From Camarhynchus parvulus (lineage: Eukaryota > Chordata > Aves > Passeriformes > Thraupidae), in the NCBI RefSeq assembly GCF_901933205.1, contig NC_044585.1, forward strand, positions 1,302,001-1,366,000: DNA of 64,000 nucleotides, in the 5' to 3' direction. Within the stretch, counting starts at the first letter, position 1; every line of letters starts with the position of its first letter. The notes under the pieces were generated by a model. That model saw only the letters and a program-made list of their open reading frames with translations, was not told the DNA's origin and ran no database searches. Below, in pieces: positions 32,279 through 53,940 of this stretch. A program made the translations under genes and the position numbers.

Positions 32279-35200
32279 TCAGGGGCTGTGGTTGGGGGAC
32301 TCCCCCTGGATCTGCTGGGCCGAGGCCGTGTCGGGCAGCAGCACCTCCACGCTGTAGCTCACCTTCTTGGAGTGGAGGAAGCTGTACGTGTTGTCGAAGC
32401 GCAGGACATCTGCGGGGGGACGGGTGGGTCAGGGACACAGGGGGTGTCAGGGGTGCGGTGGGGTGTCAGGGACACGGTGGGGTGTCAGGGACACGGGGGG
32501 TCAGGGACAGGGGGGTCCCGCAGCGGCCCGAGGAGGGCTCGGCACTCACAAATGCCGGGCGTGGAGCAGGTGAGGGAGCCGTCCTCGGGCACCATGTGTG
32601 CGTTGTAGCGCTGGTTGGGGAGCACCTCGGTCATGTCGCCCGCCCGCTGCCGCTCCCCGACCTTGGTCTTCAGGTACACGCCGAAGCCGATGTCGGCGCC
32701 CTCGGAGCGGAACTGCCACCTGCAGGGCGCAGGGGCGGTGCTGCGGTGCGCTGGGGACACGGGGCTGTCCCCCGCTCCCCGCGGCGCGGAGCCGCCCTCA
32801 CCTCAGCACGCAGCCGGGGAAGAGGATCTCGTACTCGACCTGGTGGGACGAGCCCCGGTTGACCACGACCGAGTGCTCATATTTCTGTGCCAGCTGGTCC
32901 CGCACGTAGTAATGCCGGGGCACGTCCCCTCCGTAGTTTATCTGGAAGGGATGGAGGATGTGGGGGTGGGGGAACTGCCCAGCACCCCTAAAAAACCCCG
33001 CGGGGGCTCCTCTTACCTTGCTGGAGCACTTGGGGTCCCCGTCAGGGTCCGTCAGCGTCCCCCCGTACTCCACCGGGATCTGCGCGGGGTCGATGTACTT
33101 CTGCAGGACCTCCTTCCAGTTGGCTGCGGGGGAGGACAGCGGGTTTGGGGGGCTGCAAGTTGGAGTATCCCCCCTGAATGGGGTGATAGCAGAGTGGGGG
33201 CGTGTCACCCCCATTTGGGACACGCTGGGGAGGGTCAGGACTCACATCCCAACACCACGACCTTCTTGCGCGTGTCCTCGCTCAGGAAGTGCTTGACCAG
33301 GTTGTAGGCCACGGGGAAGAGCTTGGGGGCTGGGGGCAGAGGGGGGCGTCAGGGGGGCATCAGCACCTGGATAAGGGCAGCAGGACTCCAGGGCCAAACT
33401 CACCCTTCACAATAAAGAGGCGCTTGAGGGACTCAGGGTAATTCTCCTCGAACATGGACAGGATCTGCAGGCGGGGGAGCTCAGGTCACCCATGCCATGC
33501 ACCCAGCAGGACCCACCCAGAACACTGGGGCGTGCAGGGCACTGCAGGGACCCGCTCCTGCATCATCCAGGGACCGGCCCCTGCGGTCCAGTGGGAAGTG
33601 GGGTGCGCAGGAGCCCTCACCTCCCCATATGTGTCCACAGCTGGCTTCCAGAGGTGCTTCAGGCCCAGGCCCTCACAGTCGTACACCATCATCACCATCT
33701 CAATCTTCTTGCCCAGCTGGGACAGGAGGATGGGGGGGATCAGGCAGGACCCATGGGAGGTTCAGGGATGGGGTGGCCCCAACAGGCTGGTAACACCAGC
33801 CAGAGCCTCCTCCTAAGTGCTGGTGTGGGGAGAAGGGGCACCATGGGAGCTGGGACAGGGAACTGGGCTGAGGGACAGTGGGAACAAGGACTGGTGGGGA
33901 TGGGCAGGATGCAGAGTTGTGGGGTGGGAGTGTGAACCAGAGATGGACATATGGGATTGGCAGGACATGGTCCATGGTGGGGTGGACAGGAGATGGACTT
34001 GTGGGGCTGAGGGAGGTGAACTGGACATGGACCTGTAGGGCTGGCGAGTGAGGACATTGGCTGGGAAAGATGGACATATGGGGATGGACAGGACAAGGAC
34101 CTGTAAGATTTATAGGGCTGTCAAGGACATTGTCTGGTAGGAATGGACTGGAGATGGGCTGGGGAGGACTTTGAGTTGCGGGAATGGACATGAACAGAGG
34201 GAAATGGACAGGACAGAGACCTATAAGATATATAGGGCTGTGAAGGACTTTATGTGGTAGGGATGGACCAGAGGTAGACATATGGGGCTGGGGAGGACAT
34301 TGAGTGGTGGGGATGGACAGGACATGGGCTGGCAGGAACACGGACAGAGGGAAATGGACAGAACAGGGACCTGTAGGGCTGGGGAAGATGATGACTGGTA
34401 GGGGCAGACCAGATGTGGACACAAGGAGCTGTTGGGGCCAGCAGAGTGTGGGCAGATTCCCACCTTTTCACTCTGCTGTTCACACGCTAGCCGGAGCAGT
34501 TCACAGTCCCGGAACTTGTTTTTGATCAGGTCCTGCTTGGAGGCGGAGAAGAGCAGCCCCTTGCCGTCCAGCGGCCCGATGATCTCGTAGCGCACCGGGC
34601 TGCCCTCGCGGTCGTAGCCGCACAGCCCGCCAGACATGTACTTCCGAATCACCTGCGGGAGCAGTGTGGCTCAGGGCACCTCACACACACCCCACGGGAC
34701 TCAGGGGGACGGTCCCCTCCAGGGCCACCCCCGGGAGGCCAGGGACACTCACCTCAGGTGGCTCCCAGGCGAGGATGTTGTCAGCGTCCATGTGCTTGCG
34801 GAGCTCCACGTGCTGCAGCGGGGGCAGAGCGGGCCGGGGTGAGATTTGGGACAGGGTGAGCCCCGTGGGTGGGTCCCCCTTGCTGGGGCTGGTGGCCCAG
34901 GGCGTGGGGTCCCACACCAGGTCTGTCCCAGCACAGCGGGGTGCCCCAAAAGCAGGGTGCCCCTCTCACCTTGCGGAGCATCGCTTCTGCCTTGGGCAGG
35001 TCGAAGGAGCGCGCTGCAAGAGAGCAGAGCAGAGAGCTCAGAGCCCGCCAGCCCCATGGGGGCTTCCCCCGCCAGCGCTGCCCCCACCTCGGGGTTACCT
35101 CGGAGCCATTTCAGGAGGAAATAGTCGTCCTGGGAGGGCAGGGAGGGCAGCACGTCCTGCAGCTTCTCCCGGAACTGCGGGGACAAGAGGGACAGTTGGT

Positions 35201-37261
35201 GAAGGGATCCCTGATCCTCCCCAAAAACCTCAGGGCTGGAGGTTTGTCCCTTCATCGTGCCCCCAAAAACATGCCAGCCAGGACTGGGACATTGCCAGGG
35301 GAGATGGACCACCCTGTGCCCCTCCCTGCCCCACATGCAGCCAGGATCAACGATCACCTGGCAGGGGACTGTCCCCAGGCCGGCTGCCATGCTCTGGGTG
35401 TCCCCAAGCCCTTGCATAAGGTGTGTGGGCTGTCACCACCCTGCTCCTCCCAGGGTGTCTCACAGGGACTGGGTGAAGCAGTCCCCTCCAGGGCTGTCCT
35501 TTGGGATGGATGGAGGCTGTCACTGTGTGTACCCCTGCTCCAGTGACACCCCAGTGAGCCACAGCCCCCCTGGCACAGGCAGGAAGGTGCCAGGGTGCAG
35601 GACTGGGGGGTTGGGAAAGCTGGGGCCCCTCAGAGGGGGCCCTGCAGGCACCAGGCAGGCCAGGCCCTGCCAATGGCATCCCTGGGATGAAGCCAGTCAC
35701 CAGCAGGTTGCCACATGTCCCCGTCTCAGTGACACTCCAGTGGGTCACGGCCCTGTGACACAAGCAGGAGGTGTTGGGGTGCAGGACTGGGGGATTTGGG
35801 GTCCCCTCAGGGAGGGACCAAGCAGACCAGTCCCCACCAGTGGCATCCTTTGGGATGGACACATCCTTTGGATGTGTCCCCTGCTGTTTGTGACCCCCAG
35901 TGGGTCACAGCCCCCCAGCACAGGCAGGAGGGTGTTGGGGTGCAGCATTGGGAGGTTTGGGGGACCCAGGGTCCCCTCTCCATGTGGCCCCGCTCACCCC
36001 AACCAGGCTACAGCTCAAATCTCGGTACCAGCCGAGGCCCTCCCCTTAATGAGCCTGATTAGCTTATCTCCCGCTGAATTTAGGGGTAATTAAACCCGGG
36101 ATTAGCTCCTTCACCCTGGGACAAAGCCGGTGGTGGTGGACGAACGGGTTCGGCCACTTGCCTCCCTCACCCGCCCAGGGCACAGCTGGCACCGGGCACG
36201 GCTTGGGCCCCGTGCCCCACGCCTGCCCCTGCCCCCCGTGCTGGCACCCGGCGGGGTCATCGCCCGCCAGTGGAATTTGGCTGGGGCTGAAAGGCAGCGA
36301 TAAGATAAAGGCACGGGGGTGCCCTCCTGGTGCACTGAGCCCCGATAACAGCTGGCACCCAAACACGAGCGCCTGGCAGCGGTGGCCGTGGTGGGTGACA
36401 ATCATCGGCTCTGGGTGTCCCTGGGCCTGCAATCCCGGCGGTGAGGGCAGGAAGTTTTGCGGTCCCATGGGAATGGTGGAAGAAGAAAACGGGGCTCGGC
36501 GGAGCCCAGTGTGGCGGGACAGCCGGGATGGTCCTTCCCTGGTGGGCAGCACCACGGGGACTCAGCCCGTGGGACTGCGGTCCAGGGTGGGATGGAGGTG
36601 GCAGAAGGGCACCGTCCCAAGGGCCCGCAGTGAGGCAGGAGGTTCCCGAGTCCCGGGGAGGATGGGAAAGGGATGGGGGCCCACCAGCGGGATGGTGTAG
36701 GCAGTGGGACCGCCAGGACCCACCCAGGACGGTCCGGCCCTGTGGGCAGTGCCACAGTGGGGCTCGGCCCGCGTGTTTGGGGTCCGGGAGGAGGGATGGA
36801 GGCAGTGGGAGCCTCCCGGGGCCGGATTTGGGGGGCGGGGTGGCTGAAGGCTGAAGGCGATGGGACGTCCCCGGGGCCGGGAATCGGGGTGAAGCCGGGA
36901 GGTTTGGGGTGCGGAGCTCTCCGGAGGCCGGAGCGGGGGTGATGCCGTGCGTTTGGAGCCGGGAATGAGGGGGCTGGACGAGGCGGTGGGAGCCCCCCGG
37001 GGCCGGGAGCGGGGGTGATGCCGGTGGGTTCGGGGTGCTGTGGGAGGCTGCGGAGCCCCCCGGGGCCGGGAGCAGAAGTGCTGCGGGGTGGGGGTGATGC
37101 CGGTCCCGCGGCGGATGCGGGCGCACATCGGGGAGGACAGCCCGGCCCCGGCCCCGGCCCCGGCCCCGGTCCCCCCGCAGCTCCCCGGTCGCTCCGTCCC
37201 AGCTCACCTGGGCCAGCACCTCCGCCTGCTGCGGGCTCAGGTCCCCGACGCGGCCGCTCAT
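32279..37261 (-). CDS. SEC14L2: SEC14-like lipid-binding protein 2 (supernatant protein factor type)
   Basis: Cytosolic lipid/tocopherol carrier linked to squalene epoxidation and phosphoinositide handling. Twelve coding exons, minus strand: 37208-37261, 35099-35174, 34970-35013, 34753-34812, 34464-34652, 33621-33716, 33404-33464, 33246-33329, 33017-33123, 32802-32941, 32550-32719, 32279-32409; exactly 403 residues, the human SEC14L2 length. CRAL-TRIO N-region: [39 protein letters not shown] lipid pocket: [76 protein letters not shown]-terminal GOLD domain: [90 protein letters not shown] and the RNF215/MTFP1 neighbours favour SEC14L2 over SEC14L3. A variant AGTAAA poly(A) signal may lie at 32094-32099 (minus). 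Confidence 0.93.
33940..34430 (+). repeat. Degenerate repeat in SEC14L2 intron 5
   Basis: Long irregular units (roughly 45-110 bp) of the type GGACAGGACATGGGCTGG and GACCTGTAGGGCTGGGGAGG between two SEC14L2 exons. Confidence 0.6.
35430..35975 (+). repeat. ~175-bp tandem unit, three copies, in SEC14L2 intron 1
   Basis: A block with CAGTGGGTCACAGCCCCC, GCACAGGCAGGAGGGTGTTG and GGTGCAGGACTGGGGG starts near 35540, 35730 and 35895, separated by related spacers with ATCCCTTGGGATGGA. Confidence 0.65.
36025..36350. promoter_or_regulatory. Candidate intronic regulatory island with GATA motifs, SEC14L2 intron 1
   Basis: Non-repetitive stretch inside otherwise repetitive sequence. It carries TTATC (36064-36068, GATAA on minus), overlapping GATAAGATAA (36299-36308) and CGATAAC (36343-36349), with AT-rich GGTAATTAAACCC and GGGATTAGC nearby. 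Looks like a conserved noncoding element; function is inferred from motifs only. Confidence 0.35.
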
Positions 37262-37439
37262 GGTGCGCTGCGGGCGGCTCTGCCCGGCCCCGGCGGCCGG
37301 GGAGGCTCCGAGCACCTCCCCGGGCCCGCCCCCGGCCCGCCCGGCCCGGCCCCCGCCCACCCCCCGCGGCCTTGGACCCTGCCCGACCCCTGCCCGCCCG
37401 GTCAGCGCCCGCCGCCGCCCCGGGGTCCGGGATGGGGGT

Positions 37440-38040
37440 GCGGGGGTGATGGAGGCAGAGGGGATATGGGGGCACAGAGGGGCTTGGGGACTATAGAGGG
37501 GTGTGGGGGTATGGGAAACTTGGGGGCTATGGGGGGCATGGAAGTATGTGGGGGCATGGAGGGGTATGGGGGTCATGGGGGGTATGGGGGCATGGGAGGG
37601 TATGGGGGGCATGGAGAGTTATGGGAGCGTAGAGGGGTATGGGGTCATGGGGGGGTATGGGGGCATGGGGGGTATTGGGGTCATGGAGGGGTATGGGGGC
37701 ATGGGGAGCACATGGGACATGGAGGGCTGTAGGGTACAGGGGCTATAGGGGTATGAGGGCATGAGGAGGCACAGGGGGCTTGGGGACTATAGGGGAGTGT
37801 GGGGGCTGTAAGTGATATGGGGGGGTATGGAGGAGTTAGGAGGGTTTGGGGCCTATAGGGGGTATGGGGGCATGAGGAGGCTTAGGGGGTATGGGGAGTG
37901 TGGGGCTACTGGAGGTGTGGGGGCATAGAGGGCCTTGGGGACTGTAGGGGACATATGGGGTAGGAGTGCATGGGGAATATGGGGAATGGGGGCACAGGGG
38001 GCCTTGGGGAGCATGGGGAACAGGGATTTGGGGGGGCAAG
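37440..38040 (+). repeat. G-rich minisatellite upstream of SEC14L2
   Basis: Irregular units of GGGGTATGGGGGCATGGGGG, with runs of 4-7 G every 5-8 bases, so the plus strand is strongly G-quadruplex-prone. Frames give repeated GGYGGMG and are not coding. Confidence 0.85.
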
Positions 38041-39261
38041 GGAGAGATGAGTGTAGGGGGCTCTGGGGGCTATGGAGTGTACAAAAGGGTGAGGGCTCTA
38101 TGAGAGTTTGGGGAACACAATGAGGTGGAGGCGTTGTGGGGGGACATTGGGGTATGGAGGGAGATGTGGCTGTGGGGTGGGAGATGGTGATATGGGCCAG
38201 GTGTCAGGGAGAGGGGACAGCAATGAGGGCAGTGACAGGGATGGGAGGTGGAAACAGGGATCTAAAGTGGGGCAGGGACTGGGGCAGGGTGCCAGGTAGG
38301 AGGGACAGGGATGGGAGATGGGGACAGGGACAGATTGAGGGCTCAGGTGCAGTGATTGGAAGATGGGGATCAGGGGCAGGATGCCCATGGGGCTGTGTGT
38401 GTCCCATGGATGTCCCACAGAGCCCTGTTTCCCCCATGGACACATGGCTGTCCCAGAGAGCTCTGCATGTCCTATGGAACCCTATTTAACCCTATTTGTC
38501 CCATGAAGCTGTGGGTGTCCCATGGGTGTCCTGTGAAGTTATACATGTCCATGGATAACCCATGGAAACATCCCATGAAACCATACACGTCCCTGGGGGC
38601 TGTGGATGTCCCACAGAGCCATCTGTGTCCGGTCTGTGCATGTCCCAAGGAACCATTCATGTGCCATGGAGTCGTGTGTGTCCCTTGGAACTGGAACCCA
38701 TAGATGTCCCATGGAGCCATCCACATTCTGTGGACCCATAAATGTCCCCTGGAGCTGTAGATGCTCAGGAAGCCACTCATATCCCACAAACCTACGGATG
38801 CTCCACAGAGCGTTCACACCCTTTATGTGTCCCCTCTGTGGGGCAGCTCTGGCAGGAGCCACCCCCAGGCCCCATTTTGGTGTTTCCCCCCCTAAACCCA
38901 CAGAGTCCCCACTCTCCAGGCTGCTCCTGAGCCAGCCGTGCTCCCGGCTGTTGTTTATGGCACAGCCAGACCCGCTGCAATCGGGACGTTTCACCGTGTG
39001 GTTAAACCGGCTCTGGCCGCGGCCGTGGGAGGAGGGATGTGCCCACCCTGTGATTACACCCCCGCACTTCAAACGTGGATGGGGACACGAGGGACACACC
39101 CAGACCCACCCCATGGCACCCTGCAGCCACGGCAACCGGGTCCCACAGCCCCCGAGTCCCGTTCCCGGCGTGGCCCCTGCCAAAAGCAGGTCAGCCTGGG
39201 CCCATGCTGCAGCTAATCCAGCCGGCAAATCCCCTGGAGGCACATGTGCTGGGCACACGTG

Positions 39262-39585
39262 GCCAGAGCAGGGCCAGGATGGGCCACCCAGGGTCAGGAT
39301 GGGGCACTCCAGGGTCAGGATGGGGCACCCCAGGGTCAGGATGGGGCACCCAGGGTCAGGATGGGGCACTCAGGGGTAAGGATGGGGCACTCGGGGGTCA
39401 GGATGGGGCACCCAGGGTCAGGATGGGGCACCCAGGGTAAGGATGGGGCACTCAGGGGTCAGGATGGGGCACCCCAGGGTCAGGGTGGGGCACTCCAGGG
39501 TCAGGATGGGGCACCCCAGGGTCAGGATGGGGCACTCAGGGGTAAGGATGGGGCACTCGGGGGTCAGGATGGGGCACTGGAAGCT
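39262..39585 (+). repeat. 20-21-bp minisatellite, about 15 copies
   Basis: Units GGGTCAGGATGGGGCACCCA with variants CACTC and GGGTAAGGATGGGGCACTC; highly homogeneous. Confidence 0.93.
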
Positions 39586-39799
39586 GCCGGGCGCCCCCAG
39601 GCTGGGGCTGCTGAGGGGTGTCCGATGCAGGGGGCAGTTGTGTTTTGGGTACTCGGGTGTTGGTGTGTGTCCATGTCACCCAGGGGTGTCCATGTCACCT
39701 TGGGGTGGGGATGTGGGTGCCCATGTCCCTGTTCCCCCAGAGCACACGTGTCCCTGTGTCCCCATATGTCCCTGTATCCACACACGGGGATGTGGATAT

Positions 39800-41105
39800 C
39801 TGTGTCCCCATGCCTGTTCCTGTCCCTGTCACTCTCCTGGTGACAGTTGGTTTCCTGGTCCCTGAGTCCATCCCTGTCCCTGTCCTGCTGCTGCTGCTGG
39901 TTCCCATTCCAGTCCCAGTGCTTGTCCCTGTCCTGCTCCCGCTCCCAGTCCCTGCCCCTGTTTCTCTCCTGATTCCCATCCTCCTCCTGGTCCCTCTCCC
40001 TGTTCCCATCCTGGTCCTGGTCCTGGCCTTTGTCCCCATGCTGATCCCACTTCCTGTTGTTCTTCCAGTGCCTCTCCTTGTTCCTGTTTTGCACCTGGTT
40101 CCTGCTTCTGTTCCCATCCCAGTCTCATCCTTGTCCTTGTCCCTGCCCCATCCCTCTCCCAGTGCTGATTCCCATCCCAGTCTCAGCCCTTGTCTGTGTT
40201 TAAATCTCCATCCTTGTCCCTCTCCTGCTCCCTGTTCTCTTCCTGGTCCCCATCCTGGTCCCTGTCTCCATCACCTTCTTTGTCCCTGCTCTTCCAAGTG
40301 TCCAGCTTGGGCATGGTCCTTGTTCCTGTCTCAGTCTTGGTCCCTGCTCCCTGTCACTGCATCTCTCCTGCTCTCTGTCCTCATCCTGGTCTGCATCCCC
40401 ATCCCCACCCCCCATCTCCACCCCCCCAGCCCCTATTCCTGTCCCGATTCCCATCCTGATCCCTGTCACTGTCCTTATCCTGGCCCTTGTCCTGATCCCT
40501 GCCCTGGTCCCCATCCCAATCCTTGTCCCTGTCCTTGTCCTGGCCCTTGTCCTGGTCCTATTCCGATCCTGGTCCCTGTCCTTGTCCCGATCATGGTCCC
40601 AATCCCCGTCTCTGTCCTTGTCCTTGTCCCAATCCCTGTCCCTGTCCCCATCCCAGCCCTTGTCCTGATCTCTGTCCTGGTCTCGGTCCCCATCCCAATT
40701 CCTGTCCTTGTTCTGATTCCTGTCCTTGTCCTTGTCCTGATTCCTGTCACTGTCCCCATCCCAGCCCTTGTCCCGATCTTGATCCTGGTCCTGGTCCCCA
40801 TCCCAAACTCTGTCCTTGTCCTTGTCCCAGTCCCTGTCCTCGTCCCTCCTGATCCCTGTCCCGGTTCCCATCCTGATCCCTGTCCCTGTCCTTGTCCCGA
40901 TCCCTGTCCCGGTCCTTGTCCCAATCCTTGTCCCAATCCCTGTCCTTGTCCCGATCCTGATCCTGGTCCCGGTCCCCATCCCAAACTCTGTCCCTGTCCC
41001 TGTCCCTGTCCCTGTCCTTGTCCCAATTCGAGCCCTTGTCCCTGTCCCTGTCCCGGTCCCTCTCCTTGTCCCGATCTCTGTCCCTGTCCCTGTCCCGATC
41101 CCGGT
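39800..41105 (+). repeat. 1.3-kb CCCTGTCC/CCTGATCC minisatellite upstream of RNF215
   Basis: Pyrimidine-dominated hexamer-based repeat (CCTGTCCCTGTCC, CCTGATCC, CTTGTCC, CCCATCC). All three plus frames and the minus frames stay open for hundreds of codons (Pro/Val/Leu/Cys or Gly/Asp/Arg/Thr repeats) because of the unit composition, not coding selection. It ends about 100 bp before the RNF215 start codon. Confidence 0.92.
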
Positions 41106-41208
41106 CCTCGTCCCGCTCGGGGCTCTCGGGCTCCCCCTGCGGGCGGTGTGTGGCGCGGCGGGTCCTCCCCGTCGGCAGGGGGCGCTGCGGGGCGCGGGGC
41201 GCGCAGCC

Positions 41209-45128
<3,920 letters not shown>

Positions 45129-46263
45129 CTGGCCCAAGGACACACTCCAGGGACAGACCCACGGCTGCTCCAGGGACAGGGAGGGGGCGGGGGGTGCCCA
45201 CGAGAGGCACTTGCTGCCACAGCAGGGTTGGTGTGGCTGTGCCCATCACAGTGCCCAGGCCTTGGAGAGGGAAGGACTTTGGGCTCTCCTGCTGGGTGTG
45301 AGTAGAGGGGTGGGGGTCCAGATGGGCAGTGTTGGGGAGGGAAGATTTGGGGCACCCATGGGTGTAACAGGGTGGGGGCTGGGGCAGGGAGAGCCCTGGT
45401 CCTGCTGTGCTCTTGCCCTCTTCACAGCAATTTTTCTAAGTCTTGGGTTTTTTTGTCTATTTGCTGGTGGCCGTGGCAGGGTAGGCAGAGCCTGGCTGCA
45501 GTGCCAGGCCCCCTGGGAGGTGGGTGACAGCTCTGCCAGGGCTGGGGCTGGCAGGGCTGTGGGTGACTCACGGCCTCACCGTGGGAGGGCAGGGGTTGGA
45601 TGCTTTATTTATAATAACTTATTAGAAAAGATGGCACGAGTCAGCTGCAGAGCCAGCACAGGGCTCGGCTCACCAGCACAGTCACTGGGGACACACCATG
45701 GGGCCTGCCTGGGTCCTGCCCCACGGGCTGCACCGTGGCACGTGTCCATCCCTATTAAACATGGAGCAAGGGCTGGCTGTGTGGTTTGTGTGGGGTTTGC
45801 ACGGGGCTCATAGTGCTGGGGAGGCAGCTCAGAGGTCAGGGCCAGCCTGTGCCAGTGGCTTGGTGGTTCCCAGCCCCTCGGGGCTCATAGAGGGAGGAAT
45901 GACTTTCCCAGGCTGTGGCTGTGCTGGTGGGCTGAGCATGGTTTGGACTCCTCTCATCTCAGGCCAGCTCTGCTTTCCTCTTCCAAGTGTGGCCACATCC
46001 CAGTCCCCTCTTGGGAATGGTTCCTGGCAGGAGCTAGCACACACTGTGCCCTGGCATCAGCCCCAGGGCTCTCCTGGGGGCTCCAGCAGCAGCGTAGCCA
46101 AGGGTGACTGATCCCAGTGCCCAGCAACGTCCCTGGAGCAGCTCCCCAAGGAACCGGGCAGAGCCCAGCTTTCCCTTCCTGACGCACAAAGAACCAGTAA
46201 CGAGGTCCCCTGGGCAGGGCAGGTGGAACAGTTTCTGTGTCAGGGAATGCAGACTGATCGTGT
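45129..46263. other. RNF215 3' UTR and convergent spacer to CCDC157
   Basis: The RNF215 3' UTR probably extends to ATTAAA at 45754-45759. A short AT-rich TTTATTTATAATAACTTATT lies at 45604-45623. No further gene before the CCDC157 stop. Confidence 0.6.

Positions 46264-53940
<7,677 letters not shown>

Larger units (their letters stand above)
37262..41208. other. SEC14L2-RNF215 divergent intergenic region, mostly minisatellites
   Basis: No gene. The first ~180 bases are the CpG-rich SEC14L2 promoter. Then come a G-rich array (37440-38040), C/T/A-rich degenerate units with TGTCCCATGG (38340-38830), a unique AT-containing island with a forkhead-like TGTTTATGG (about 38950) and TGTGGTTAAA (about 38998), a 20-bp array (39262-39585) and a giant CCTGTC-type array (39800-41105) that stops about 100 bp before the RNF215 ATG. 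Confidence 0.7.

Noticed and set aside
32279..37261. Assignment to SEC14L3
   Set aside because: Some residues resemble SEC14L3, but the exact 403-residue length, the [26 protein letters not shown] core and position between RNF215 and MTFP1 favour SEC14L2.
36257..37612. 451-codon minus-strand frame overlapping SEC14L2 exon 1
   Set aside because: Only the [18 protein letters not shown] part is real; the rest reads through the donor into the intron and upstream promoter.
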